From NCBI GenBank assembly GCA_017461865.1, contig JAFTVQ010000007.1, positions 1-48,012 of the forward strand: 48,012 nt of DNA, written 5' to 3'. The notes beneath the pieces were generated by a model. The model was not told where the DNA came from. It ran no database searches and worked only from the letters and a program-made list of their open reading frames with translations. Below, in pieces: positions 23,932 through 31,962 of the stretch (the stretch's first letter is position 1; each line of letters opens with the position of its first letter). The position numbers and the translations under genes were made by a program. This DNA is from Lachnospiraceae bacterium (GTDB lineage: Bacteria > Bacillota > Clostridia > Lachnospirales > Lachnospiraceae).

Positions 23932-24720
23932 ATGCAGAAAAATAATAAAAAGCAAAAGAAAAGCCTGATTTTCTCAACCGCAGTCGTAGTTGTGGGATGT
24001 ATTGCGACGGCAATCTATGTAAATCAGACCATGGAAAGTGCATCGGATTATAAAGTTGACCTGGCACAACTGAATACAGAAACCGGAGAGAGTGTGAGTA
24101 TTTCTAATGATCCTGAGTTAAACAGGGGAGCATCGCTTGCCAGAGTCAGCGGAGGTGATGTGGTAAACGAGAGACCGAAGGATTCCGGTGCAGAGAACAA
24201 GAAGTCGATAAAAACGGAAAAATCTTCGGAGACAGAGCTGCAGGACAGCGAACCGATAGAGGAAACAGCATCTGATTCTGTAGTAGCGCAGACAACGGAA
24301 CTTTCCTTTGAGCCTGAAAATGGCATTGGCTGGCCGGTGGTCGGCGATGTAATTTTAAACTTCAGCATGGATAGTGCTGTATACTTTGCAACGTTGGAGC
24401 AGTATAAGTACAACCCGGCAATTTTAATCGGCGCCGATCAGGGAAATCCGGTCAGTGCGGTTGCGCAGGGACAAGTAGTTAAAATTGCAAAATCACCGGA
24501 GCTTGGACAGTATCTGGTTATGGATCTCGGAAGCGGGTACGAAGTTACTTACGGACAACTGGAAGAACTTCAGGTATCGGAGGGTGACGTGGTAGCAAGA
24601 GGTCAGGTTTTGGGATATGTAGCTAAGGCGAGCAAATACTATTCCGTGGAAGGCAATCATATATATTTGAAAATTATTAAGGACGGAGAGCCGGTGAATC
24701 CTCTTAGTCTGTTGCAGTAG
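23932..24720 (+). CDS. spoIIQ: SpoIIQ-like M23-fold membrane protein with degenerate zinc site
   Basis: The 262-residue product has an N-terminal membrane helix (about 11-30), an acidic low-complexity linker and an M23/LytM fold from about residue 130 (GWPVVGD through PVNPLSLL). Active M23 enzymes use H...D and HxH zinc ligands. Here the first position reads NPAILIGADQGNPV without His, YGHL is YGQL, and HLHFE is HIYLK, so catalysis is unlikely. SpoIIQ is the forespore half of the SpoIIQ-SpoIIIAH channel across the engulfing membranes. Position next to spoIID supports this name. ATG 23932 is used rather than GTG 23923, because GAGGTG at 23920-23925 is then correctly spaced. Confidence 0.78.
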   Translation: MQKNNKKQKKSLIFSTAVVVVGCIATAIYVNQTMESASDYKVDLAQLNTETGESVSISNDPELNRGASLARVSGGDVVNERPKDSGAENKKSIKTEKSSETELQDSEPIEETASDSVVAQTTELSFEPENGIGWPVVGDVILNFSMDSAVYFATLEQYKYNPAILIGADQGNPVSAVAQGQVVKIAKSPELGQYLVMDLGSGYEVTYGQLEELQVSEGDVVARGQVLGYVAKASKYYSVEGNHIYLKIIKDGEPVNPLSLLQ

Positions 24721-24729
24721 GAGATGTTT

Positions 24730-25911
24730 ATGGTCGCTGTAACGAATGCAAAAATAGTCACAATGGAAGAAGAGACAGGAATCATTGAGAGAGGATCGGT
24801 GCTCATTGAGGATGATCACATCTTGGAAGTGGGTGAAGATGTTTTGATTCCGCCGGGATGTGTAACAATCGATGCAAAGGGAAACATGTTGCTTCCCGGA
24901 TTTATCGAAGCGCACTGTCATATGGGAATTACGGAAGAAAAAAAAGGAAGAGAAGGGGATGATTGCAATGAATGCGTAGATCCGCTAACCCCGTATCTGC
25001 GGGCAATAGACGCCATCAATCCCATGGATGCTGCTTTTCACAATGCAGTTGCAGCCGGAATCACTTCGGCAATGATCGGACCCGGAAGTGCAAATGTTGT
25101 CGGAGGACAATTTGCATTTTTGAAAACACATGGACGGTGCATTGACGATATGATTCGCCTGACTCCTGCTGCCATGAAGGTTGCGTTTGGAGAAAATCCG
25201 AAAATGAATTACGGTATGAAGGACAATAGTCCTTACACCCGAATGGCAATTGCAGCTATGTTGAGAAAAGAGTTGCTCACGGCAAAGAATTATATTGAAA
25301 ACAATTCTCAAAAACCTGAGATCGGAAAGGAAAAGGATGCAGAAAAAGAATTTCGTTACGGTTGCTACCGGGAGGTTTTTTCCGGAAAGATTCCGTTAAA
25401 GGTCCATGCGCATCGTGCGGACGATATATTGACGGCCATACGTATAGCCGGAGAGTTTAATTTAGATATTACACTGGATCATTGCAGTGAAGGACATCTG
25501 GTCGCGGAGGAGATAAAAAAATCGGGATATCCGGCCATTGTGGGACCGGATCTTGCCAGCAGAAATAAGATTGAAGTACAAAACATGGCATTTAAGACCG
25601 CGGGACAATTAAGTAAGACAGGGATAACTGTTGCGGTAACGACCGATCATCCGGTGACTCTCATACAATCTCTTCCGCTATGTGCAGCACTTGCAGTAAA
25701 AGAAGGATTGTCTATGGGAGCAGGACTGGAGGCAATCACAATTGCGGCGGCAAAAATTTGTCGGATGGATCATAAAGTCGGAAGTATCAGGTCCGGTAAG
25801 CTTGCGGATTTAGTGCTGTTTCGGGGGCATCCGTTTGAGACATTCTCCAAAGTTCTCTTTACAATGATTGACGGAAAAATTGTTTATCGTGATGCAGAAA
25901 TGTTTCTTTAA
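24730..25911 (+). CDS. Amidohydrolase (imidazolonepropionase-like)
   Basis: The 393-residue metal-dependent hydrolase has metal-ligand motifs EAHCHMG near residue 58, VHAHRADD, DHCSEGH and TTDHPV, plus the C-terminal GSIRSGKLADLVLF typical of the cyclic amidohydrolase superfamily. It hydrolyses C-N bonds in small cyclic or N-acyl compounds; the substrate is unknown. ATG 24730 follows AGGAG at 24718-24722 with good spacing, better than ATG 24724. It starts 9 bases after the spoIIQ-like gene, so the two are probably co-transcribed, which would be an unexpected partner for a sporulation gene. Confidence 0.85.
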   Translation: MVAVTNAKIVTMEEETGIIERGSVLIEDDHILEVGEDVLIPPGCVTIDAKGNMLLPGFIEAHCHMGITEEKKGREGDDCNECVDPLTPYLRAIDAINPMDAAFHNAVAAGITSAMIGPGSANVVGGQFAFLKTHGRCIDDMIRLTPAAMKVAFGENPKMNYGMKDNSPYTRMAIAAMLRKELLTAKNYIENNSQKPEIGKEKDAEKEFRYGCYREVFSGKIPLKVHAHRADDILTAIRIAGEFNLDITLDHCSEGHLVAEEIKKSGYPAIVGPDLASRNKIEVQNMAFKTAGQLSKTGITVAVTTDHPVTLIQSLPLCAALAVKEGLSMGAGLEAITIAAAKICRMDHKVGSIRSGKLADLVLFRGHPFETFSKVLFTMIDGKIVYRDAEMFL

Positions 25912-25914
25912 CTC

Positions 25915-25943
25915 TTTACCAGTTCCCATGCGTAGGGTATAAT
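25915..25943 (+). promoter_or_regulatory. Predicted sigma-A promoter for the Ig-domain lipoprotein
   Basis: TTTACC at 25915-25920 and a perfect TATAAT at 25938-25943 are separated by 17 bases. Confidence 0.65.
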
Positions 25944-25973
25944 ACAAACGTGTGTGGAGGTTGAGTTTTTACG

Positions 25974-27404
25974 ATGCAGAAGAGATTTCAGACCAAAGGA
26001 AAGAACCTGTTTTTTTGTCTGATTTGCATGACTTTTTTATCAGGATGTCACATGATGCCGGAACCGGTAACTGTGTTTGACAGCACTGCGGAGGCTCCTG
26101 CCCCGGAGACGGATGTGCAGAGTGACTATGAAGCAGAGATGGAAAACCGGGAAGGATTCATCGGTGAAGAAGAGTACGAGCAGAATTTTACCAGACCGCA
26201 GGTTGATTCAAATATATATGTTGATTTATTAGGATATACGCCGGAGGATCAGAAGTATGCATACTTTGTAGGTGATGACCTTTCTGATACCTTTTACGTT
26301 TATGAAAGTGCCACGGACAGGAGAGTATATTCCGGAACCATTAAGAAGATGGGGAATAAAAAAGTGGACGGAAAAAATGTTTATCGGGGAGATTTTACAA
26401 ACATTACCGAGCCGGGCGTATATTACATACAGACCGCTATTATAGGACAGTCCTATACGTTCCGTATTGATGAGGGCAGATATGAGACTCAGCACAGCGA
26501 GCTCGCAGAGGAATTTCTTGCACTGTCCCCGGGTCAATACTATGGTAAGACCAACACGCATGTAAAGAGGATGAAGATTTATTATTCGTTCCAAAAATTA
26601 GCCACGGCTTACCAGTTTTTCGGACAGTCTTTTGATGAGGAATATGAAAAGAAATTGGAGGAACATTTACAGTGGCTTTTAGAACTCCGTCAGGAGGTCC
26701 TTGCAGAACGTGCCGGAAAAGAGAAGCCGAATTATGCGGATCCGGGTGCTGCAGAGGAGCAGATAGTCAAGGAAGATTATTTGTTTGCATCTGCCATGGC
26801 GACAGCATATACGCTGGTTCAGCCGTATAATGCACCGCTGGCCGGGCAGAGTCTGTCGCAGGCACAGAAAGCATACCAGAATGCTCTTCGTTTTAAGTTG
26901 ACGGGAGACCATCAATATATGGCAGCGGCAGCACTGTTTCGTGCTTCCGGAAATTATTCTTATCACGCTGTTATGAAAGAAGCTTACACTGGAAAACAGA
27001 CGTTAGCAGAGGCTAACGGATATAAGTCCCTATCTGTTGATAAGGAAATATTATGTGATTATGTTTTGTGGGGAAATTTATTTTATATGACAGCGACAAA
27101 AGGTGCGGATTTGGATATTTGTGATAAACAGATGTCGGAGATGATGGACTTATGCGGAGCATATTTGTCGGATTCGCCGCGCAATGCGTTTGGACTGATT
27201 AATGACAGGGAGACATCTTTGGAAAAAGCTATTTGGCTTACTATGTCGGATTATATTATTGTCAGTCGGGAGTATCGGAATGTCTGTAAAGAGCAGCTTC
27301 ATGCGCTTGTTCATGATATGGAGGAAATTTATCTTTCCCATGAACAGAAGTCCACATTGCTTTTGATTCTTGCAAATCTTGCAGAAAATGAGGAGACAGA
27401 ATAA
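25974..27404 (+). CDS. Lipoprotein with cellulase N-terminal Ig domain and GH9-like helical domain
   Basis: The 476-residue product has a lipoprotein signal ending LSGC (Cys25), so it is anchored outside the membrane. An acidic linker follows. An Ig-like domain of the cellulase N-terminal type spans about residues 83-163 (VDLLGYTPEDQKYAYFV through GQSYTFRID). The remainder is a helical region resembling a shortened GH9 (alpha/alpha) barrel (KLATAYQFFG; YNAPLAGQSLSQAQKAY). The catalytic Asp motifs of active GH9 enzymes are not evident, so it may bind rather than cleave glycans. It has its own promoter and terminator. GGAGG lies about 13 bases before the ATG. Confidence 0.72.
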   Translation: MQKRFQTKGKNLFFCLICMTFLSGCHMMPEPVTVFDSTAEAPAPETDVQSDYEAEMENREGFIGEEEYEQNFTRPQVDSNIYVDLLGYTPEDQKYAYFVGDDLSDTFYVYESATDRRVYSGTIKKMGNKKVDGKNVYRGDFTNITEPGVYYIQTAIIGQSYTFRIDEGRYETQHSELAEEFLALSPGQYYGKTNTHVKRMKIYYSFQKLATAYQFFGQSFDEEYEKKLEEHLQWLLELRQEVLAERAGKEKPNYADPGAAEEQIVKEDYLFASAMATAYTLVQPYNAPLAGQSLSQAQKAYQNALRFKLTGDHQYMAAAALFRASGNYSYHAVMKEAYTGKQTLAEANGYKSLSVDKEILCDYVLWGNLFYMTATKGADLDICDKQMSEMMDLCGAYLSDSPRNAFGLINDRETSLEKAIWLTMSDYIIVSREYRNVCKEQLHALVHDMEEIYLSHEQKSTLLLILANLAENEETE

Positions 27405-27411
27405 AAAAGTA

Positions 27412-27448
27412 AAGGAATTGGCCGGTTAGACCAATTCCTTATTTTTTT
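27412..27448. terminator. Bidirectional terminator between the Ig-domain lipoprotein and the plsC-like gene
   Basis: AAGGAATTGG (27412-27421) and CCAATTCCTT (27431-27440) form a perfect 10-bp stem, flanked by A and T runs. The minus-strand plsC-like stop codon lies in the loop. Confidence 0.88.
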
Positions 27449-28160
27449 CATGTGTTTCCGTAAGAATATTGCATACATATTTTCCGATGTGGCGACGGTC
27501 TTCCGGAGAGAGATCCGACATGTAAAACGGTTCACTGAATTCCATAATTATATGCTGCTTCTCGACCCGTGGCATGTGAGCCTCGAAAATGTTGCGGGTA
27601 TTGTTGTATGTGACAACCACGATCGGACATTTGGACTTTTCTGCCATCTTAAAGCTTCCGTCATGGAAAGGAAGAAGAAGCTTATCTGTTTTATTACGGG
27701 TGCCTTCCGGGAAAACCGAAACGGAAACCCCTTCCTTCAACAATTCGATATTGGCAAGAATTGTTTTCAGACCCTGCTTGATATCGCCACGGTCAATAAA
27801 GGTACAGTCGATACGTTTCATCCAGTGGCAGAGAAGCGGATAGCGTAACATCTCTTTTTTAGATAGGAAACTGATCGGTCCCTGCGCATACTGGGAAAGC
27901 AGCATAATGTCAAAATAGCTCCGATGGTTACCTACAAACAACACTGCCCGGTCTTTTGGGATGTTTTCCAGACCGATGGTAGTTACCTTTGTACCTGCCA
28001 AAAAAAGAATACATCGAAATCCCCATTTGACAATAGCGTTGGATGACCTGCGTCTCAGCGGACGATTGAATTTATCAAGAATCCATTCAATAATCAGGAG
28101 CGGAAGCGTCAATATTAAAAAGAAAAACAGAAAGATTATAATTGCCGAAAAACGTAACAT
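27426..28160 (-). CDS. plsC: Lysophospholipid acyltransferase (PlsC family)
   Basis: The 244-residue membrane-associated enzyme has an N-terminal hydrophobic segment (about 3-25), the acyltransferase motif NHRSYFD (HX4D) and FPEGTRN. It acylates 1-acyl-glycerol-3-phosphate to phosphatidate in phospholipid synthesis. AAAGGA lies upstream of the ATG. It is transcribed away from the sigma-E-like promoter of the next gene and has a vegetative-looking promoter of its own. The name plsC is by family; paralogues with other lysolipid substrates exist. Confidence 0.88.
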   Translation of the reverse strand: MLRFSAIIIFLFFFLILTLPLLIIEWILDKFNRPLRRRSSNAIVKWGFRCILFLAGTKVTTIGLENIPKDRAVLFVGNHRSYFDIMLLSQYAQGPISFLSKKEMLRYPLLCHWMKRIDCTFIDRGDIKQGLKTILANIELLKEGVSVSVFPEGTRNKTDKLLLPFHDGSFKMAEKSKCPIVVVTYNNTRNIFEAHMPRVEKQHIIMEFSEPFYMSDLSPEDRRHIGKYVCNILTETHEKNKELV

Positions 28161-28196
28161 AACAATGACCGTCCTTTCTTTCTATAAACAGTACAT

Positions 28197-28225
28197 ATTA
28201 TAGCCCAAACGGCTTGAAATAACAA
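28197..28225 (-). promoter_or_regulatory. Predicted sigma-A promoter for the plsC-like gene
   Basis: On the minus strand TTGTTA (28225-28220) and a perfect TATAAT (28202-28197) are separated by 17 bases. Confidence 0.7.
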
Positions 28226-28232
28226 GCATTCA

Positions 28233-28260
28233 TCATATTTTTGCGTTGTCTCCATACAAT
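28233..28260 (+). promoter_or_regulatory. Sigma-E-like (mother-cell sporulation) promoter
   Basis: TCATATT at 28233-28239 matches the sigma-E -35 consensus KMATATT at all positions. CATACAAT at 28253-28260 matches the -10 consensus CATACANT. The 13-base spacer is one base short of typical. It points to the small lipoprotein at 28290. Confidence 0.6.
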
Positions 28261-28289
28261 ATAAAGAAGAAAATTCGGGAGAATATAAA

Positions 28290-28706
28290 TTGAAGCAGAT
28301 AAGAAGAAAAATTGCATGGATAGGGATGCTGACATTTGTTGTTTTTTTATTCGGATGCAAGAGCGATAAACTGGATGAACATAAGGTCAAAAATCTGGAG
28401 TATACGGTGACAAGTGAGGATCGCCTTCCGGAGGAGTTAAAAGATATTGTAGATGGAAAAAAGGAGCAACCGTTCAAAATGACGTTCCGTGACGGGGAGT
28501 ATCTGTACATATGTCAGGGTTACGGCGAACAACCTTGCGGAGGTTACAGCATACAGGTAGAAGAAGTGTATCAGACGACCAATGCAGTTTATTTTTCCTC
28601 GGCATTGATCGGACCGTCACAGGCGGAGGAGCGGATACAGATGCCGACCTATCCGTATATTGTAATAAAAACAGAATATCAGGATATGACAGTTGTCTTT
28701 GACTGA
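28290..28706 (+). CDS. Small lipoprotein with PrcB-like C-terminal domain
   Basis: The 138-residue product has a lipoprotein signal with LFGC (Cys23), preceded by an Arg/Lys-rich n-region. The C-terminal half contains QPCGGYSIQVEEV, typical of the PrcB C-terminal domain of protease-associated lipoproteins. It is probably anchored on the outer face of the membrane. The start is TTG 28290 with CGGGAG 8 bases upstream. The sigma-E-like promoter suggests expression in the mother cell during sporulation. The function is unknown; PrcB in spirochetes accompanies the protease PrtP, but no such protease is nearby. Confidence 0.72.
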   Translation: MKQIRRKIAWIGMLTFVVFLFGCKSDKLDEHKVKNLEYTVTSEDRLPEELKDIVDGKKEQPFKMTFRDGEYLYICQGYGEQPCGGYSIQVEEVYQTTNAVYFSSALIGPSQAEERIQMPTYPYIVIKTEYQDMTVVFD

Positions 28707-28722
28707 TAATTTAGTGTATGAT
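28693..28722 (+). promoter_or_regulatory. Possible sigma-A promoter for pyrC-pyrK-pyrD
   Basis: TTGTCT (28693-28698) and TATGAT (28717-28722) are separated by 18 bases. It overlaps the 3' end of the small lipoprotein gene. The match is moderate. No PyrR-type attenuator was recognised in the short leader. Confidence 0.4.
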
Positions 28723-28754
28723 AAGAAACAGAAAAGAGACAGGAGGAACTCCGG

Positions 28755-30050
28755 ATGAAATTGATTCAGGGAGGTACCATCGTTGACCCTTACAAAGGTG
28801 CGATGTATCAGAAAGATATTTTGATAAAGGACGGAAAGATTGCGGAGATCGGAGAGAAGATAGATATTTCCGGCTGCGGAGAAGATGTGCAGGTCATAGA
28901 TGCTGCCGGCAAAAAGATCGGGCCGGGGCTTGTAGATGTGCATGTACATTTCCGTGATCCCGGATTTACCTACAAAGAAGATATCGAGACGGGTGCGTTG
29001 TCTGCGGCGAAAGGCGGTTTTACTGCTGTGGTGCTTATGGCGAACACCAAACCTGCTGTAGATAATGAGGACACGCTGTCCTATGTCATAGAAAAAGGAG
29101 CAAATACAGCAATTCATGTGCATACCTGCGCAGCGATTACCAAGTCTTTGCAGGGCGAAACCATGACGGACATGAAAGCGCTCAAACAGGCAGGTGCTGT
29201 GGGATTTACCGATGACGGAATTCCGATTCTTTCTGAAGCACTTGTAAAAAAAGCCATGGAGGAAGCCGTGAAATTGAATGTTCCGCTCAGTTTTCATGAG
29301 GAGAATCCGGCGTATATTGAGAATAACGGAATTAACCGCGGAAAAGCATCGGCCCATTTTGGCATTGGCGGATCGGACCGTATGGCAGAGATCAGTCTCG
29401 TGGAGAGAGATCTTGAGCTGGCACTTTCCACCAAAGCGGCATTTAATGTGCAGCATATCAGCGCAAAGGAGAGCGTAGAGCTTGTAAGGAAGGCTAAAAA
29501 AAGAGCATCGGAGTTAGGGTTGAATAACATTCATGCAGAGGCCACGCCACATCATTTTACATTGACGGAGGAGGCTGCAATCAAATACGGAACGCTGGCT
29601 AAAATGAATCCGCCGCTTCGTGAAGAGTCGGATCGGATGGCTGTGATAGAGGGACTTGCAGACGGAACCATTGACCTGATTGCTACGGACCATGCACCGC
29701 ACAGCAGTGAAGAAAAAGAGCGTCCGGTTACGGAAGCGCCGAGCGGTATTATTGGATTGGAAACAGCATTTGCGTTAGCGATTACTCACCTTGTAAAGCC
29801 GGGTTACCTGACACTTACGCAACTGTTTGAACGTATGAGTTTGGCACCGTCGCAGATGTATCATCTTCCGTATGGAACTTTAGAGCCGGGAAAAGAAGCA
29901 GATCTCATTATATTTGATGATGAAAAAGAGATTACGTTTGATCGATTTATATCAAGATCTTCCAATTCCCCGTTCCTCGGACAAACTTTTTATGGTACCA
30001 TTGAAATGACGATATGCAAAGGAGAGATTGCCTTTGCTGTAAAAGAATAA
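28755..30050 (+). CDS. pyrC: Dihydroorotase
   Basis: The 431-residue zinc enzyme interconverts carbamoyl-aspartate and dihydroorotate, step three of pyrimidine synthesis. It shows the first metal motif DVHVHFRDPG, the internal motif NIHAEATPHHFTLT and the catalytic segment ATDHAPHSSEEK. Length fits class I dihydroorotase. AGGAGG precedes the ATG. It is the first gene of an operon with pyrK (26 bases later) and pyrD. Confidence 0.94.
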   Translation: MKLIQGGTIVDPYKGAMYQKDILIKDGKIAEIGEKIDISGCGEDVQVIDAAGKKIGPGLVDVHVHFRDPGFTYKEDIETGALSAAKGGFTAVVLMANTKPAVDNEDTLSYVIEKGANTAIHVHTCAAITKSLQGETMTDMKALKQAGAVGFTDDGIPILSEALVKKAMEEAVKLNVPLSFHEENPAYIENNGINRGKASAHFGIGGSDRMAEISLVERDLELALSTKAAFNVQHISAKESVELVRKAKKRASELGLNNIHAEATPHHFTLTEEAAIKYGTLAKMNPPLREESDRMAVIEGLADGTIDLIATDHAPHSSEEKERPVTEAPSGIIGLETAFALAITHLVKPGYLTLTQLFERMSLAPSQMYHLPYGTLEPGKEADLIIFDDEKEITFDRFISRSSNSPFLGQTFYGTIEMTICKGEIAFAVKE

Positions 30051-30076
30051 AACAGACAAAAAGAAAGGATCATATT

Positions 30077-30865
30077 ATGGCACAGAAGAAAAAAGTAGTT
30101 GCAAAAGTATTCCGACAGGACGAAATTGCAACCGATATTTATGATATGTGGATTGAGACCGATCTGGCAAAGGACGCAAAGCCGGGTCAGTTTATCAGCG
30201 TATATCCGAAAAACAAAGCAACACTCCTTCCGAGACCAATCAGTATTTGTGAAGTAAATGAAGAAAAGACGATGCTCCGTATCGTATACCGCGTGGCCGG
30301 ACAGGGAACAGCGGAGTTTTCCGGATATCACACGGGAGGAGAAATTACAATTCTCGGAACGCTCGGAAACGGTTTTTCGACGGAAAAGGCAGACGGAAAG
30401 AGAGTCTTCCTCATGGGCGGCGGAATCGGTGTTCCTCCGATGCTCCAGCTGGCGAAAGAGCTCAAATTCCGTGGCAAGGCGCAGAGTGTCAGCGCAATTC
30501 TCGGTTACAGAAATGAATTGTTCCTTTGTGATGATTTTAAGTCATACGCAGACCTTTATGTGGCTACGGAAGATGGCAGCAGCGGAAGTAAGGGAACGGT
30601 CATGGATGCTATCAGAGAGAATGATTTAAAGGGAGATATCATCATGGCCTGCGGACCGATGCCGATGCTCCGTGCAATTAAAAAGTTTGCAGAAGATAAC
30701 GGGATGGAAGCATATATTTCTCTGGAAGAGAGAATGGCATGCGGTGTAGGTGCGTGTCTTGGTTGCGTATGCACAACAAAAGAAGTGGATCATCATTCTC
30801 ATGTAAAAAATGCAAGAATCTGTACCGATGGACCGGTCTATGATGCAAAGGAGGTAATGATCTGA
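30077..30865 (+). CDS. pyrK: Dihydroorotate dehydrogenase electron-transfer subunit
   Basis: The 262-residue iron-sulfur flavoprotein passes electrons from dihydroorotate to NAD+. It has the FAD-binding motif LLPRPISICEV, the NAD-domain motif MGGGIGVPPM and the C-terminal [2Fe-2S] cysteines in CGVGACLGCVC with the later Cys in ARICTDGP. ATG 30077 is supported by AGAAAGGA; the longer frame from 30014 overlaps pyrC. The stop TGA shares a base with the ATG of pyrD, as expected for subunits of one complex. Confidence 0.93.
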   Translation: MAQKKKVVAKVFRQDEIATDIYDMWIETDLAKDAKPGQFISVYPKNKATLLPRPISICEVNEEKTMLRIVYRVAGQGTAEFSGYHTGGEITILGTLGNGFSTEKADGKRVFLMGGGIGVPPMLQLAKELKFRGKAQSVSAILGYRNELFLCDDFKSYADLYVATEDGSSGSKGTVMDAIRENDLKGDIIMACGPMPMLRAIKKFAEDNGMEAYISLEERMACGVGACLGCVCTTKEVDHHSHVKNARICTDGPVYDAKEVMI

Positions 30866-31767
30866 TGAATACAAAAGTTACAATTGCAGGAGTGGAATTT
30901 AAAAATCCGGTCATGACCGCATCCGGAACATTTGGTTCGGGAATGGAATACGGTGAGTTTGTTGATTTGAATAAATTGGGAGCTGTGGTTACGAAGGGTG
31001 TGGCCAATGTACCTTGGCCGGGCAATCCGACACCGCGTGTTGCGGAAACTTACGGTGGTATGCTCAATGCAATCGGACTTCAGAATCCGGGTATTGAAGT
31101 GTTTGTGGAAAGAGATCTTGAATTCCTCAAACAGTATGATACAAAAGTAATTGTCAACGTATGCGGAAAGAGTATTGAAGATTACGTGGAAGTGGTGGAA
31201 CGTCTCTCGGATGAGGCGGTGGACATGCTTGAGATTAATGTTTCCTGTCCGAATGTAAAAGAGGGAGCAATTGCATTCGGTCAAAATGCAAAAGCACTTT
31301 CCGAAATTACTGCAGAAATCAAAAAGAAAGCGAAGCAGCCTGTGATTATGAAGCTGAGTCCGAATGTGACGGACATTACGGAGATGGCAAAAGCAGCGGA
31401 AGCAGCAGGTGCGGACGCGCTTTCCCTCATCAACACGATTACCGGAATGAAAATTGATATTCACAGAAGAGCGTTTGCTTTGGCTAACAAAACAGGAGGT
31501 ATGAGCGGTCCTGCGATTAAGCCGGTAGCTGTACGTATGGTATATCAGGTGGCTAATGCCGTAAACATCCCGATCATCGGAATGGGAGGTATTGCGAACG
31601 CGGAAGATGCCATCGAGTTTATAATGGCCGGAGCGACAGCCGTTTCTATCGGTGCCATGAACTTCATCAATCCATATGCGACCGTGGAGACGGTAGAAGG
31701 TATCGAGAAGTTTATGCAGGAAAAAGGAATTGCGGACATCAATGAGATTATCGGCTGCGTAAAATAA
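30865..31767 (+). CDS. pyrD: Dihydroorotate dehydrogenase, catalytic subunit (PyrDB type)
   Basis: The 300-residue FMN enzyme oxidises dihydroorotate to orotate. The motifs NPVMTASGTFGSG, NVSCPNVKEG (catalytic Cys) and GMGGIANAEDAIEF are those of the NAD-dependent class 1B enzyme, consistent with the adjacent pyrK. A GGAGG lies inside the end of pyrK, so translation is coupled. The unit ends in a long bidirectional hairpin. Confidence 0.95.
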   Translation: MNTKVTIAGVEFKNPVMTASGTFGSGMEYGEFVDLNKLGAVVTKGVANVPWPGNPTPRVAETYGGMLNAIGLQNPGIEVFVERDLEFLKQYDTKVIVNVCGKSIEDYVEVVERLSDEAVDMLEINVSCPNVKEGAIAFGQNAKALSEITAEIKKKAKQPVIMKLSPNVTDITEMAKAAEAAGADALSLINTITGMKIDIHRRAFALANKTGGMSGPAIKPVAVRMVYQVANAVNIPIIGMGGIANAEDAIEFIMAGATAVSIGAMNFINPYATVETVEGIEKFMQEKGIADINEIIGCVK

Positions 31768-31830
31768 TGCGGATAACCTCGCAGAGATTGCAGAGAGGTA
31801 TCTTGTAGAGTAAGAAGAAAATAAAAAAGA

Positions 31831-31890
31831 GAGGATATTTTGTTATCCCGTAGCATAAGCGGCCACGGGCAACAATATATCCTCTTTTTT
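31831..31890. terminator. Long-stem terminator after pyrD
   Basis: GAGGATATTTTGTT with CCCG pairs with CGGGC and AACAATATATCCTC with one mismatch, and a T run follows. A run of A bases on the other side could make it bidirectional. Confidence 0.8.
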
Positions 31891-31908
31891 AATATCCGTA
31901 TTTTTCTA

Positions 31909-31937
31909 ACATATCTTGTTTCTGCTCTGCATACAAT
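31909..31937 (+). promoter_or_regulatory. Sigma-E-like promoter of sipL
   Basis: ACATATC at 31909-31915 (5 of 7 to KMATATT) and CATACAAT at 31930-31937 (full match to CATACANT) are 14 bases apart. The sporulation role of the gene downstream supports it. Confidence 0.6.
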
Positions 31938-31962
31938 GTATCAAGAAATCGGGAGGTTTTTT

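Noticed and set aside
28617..29456. Minus-strand open frame of 279 codons opposite pyrC
   Set aside because: Antisense shadow of a strongly coding gene with no start signal or domain.
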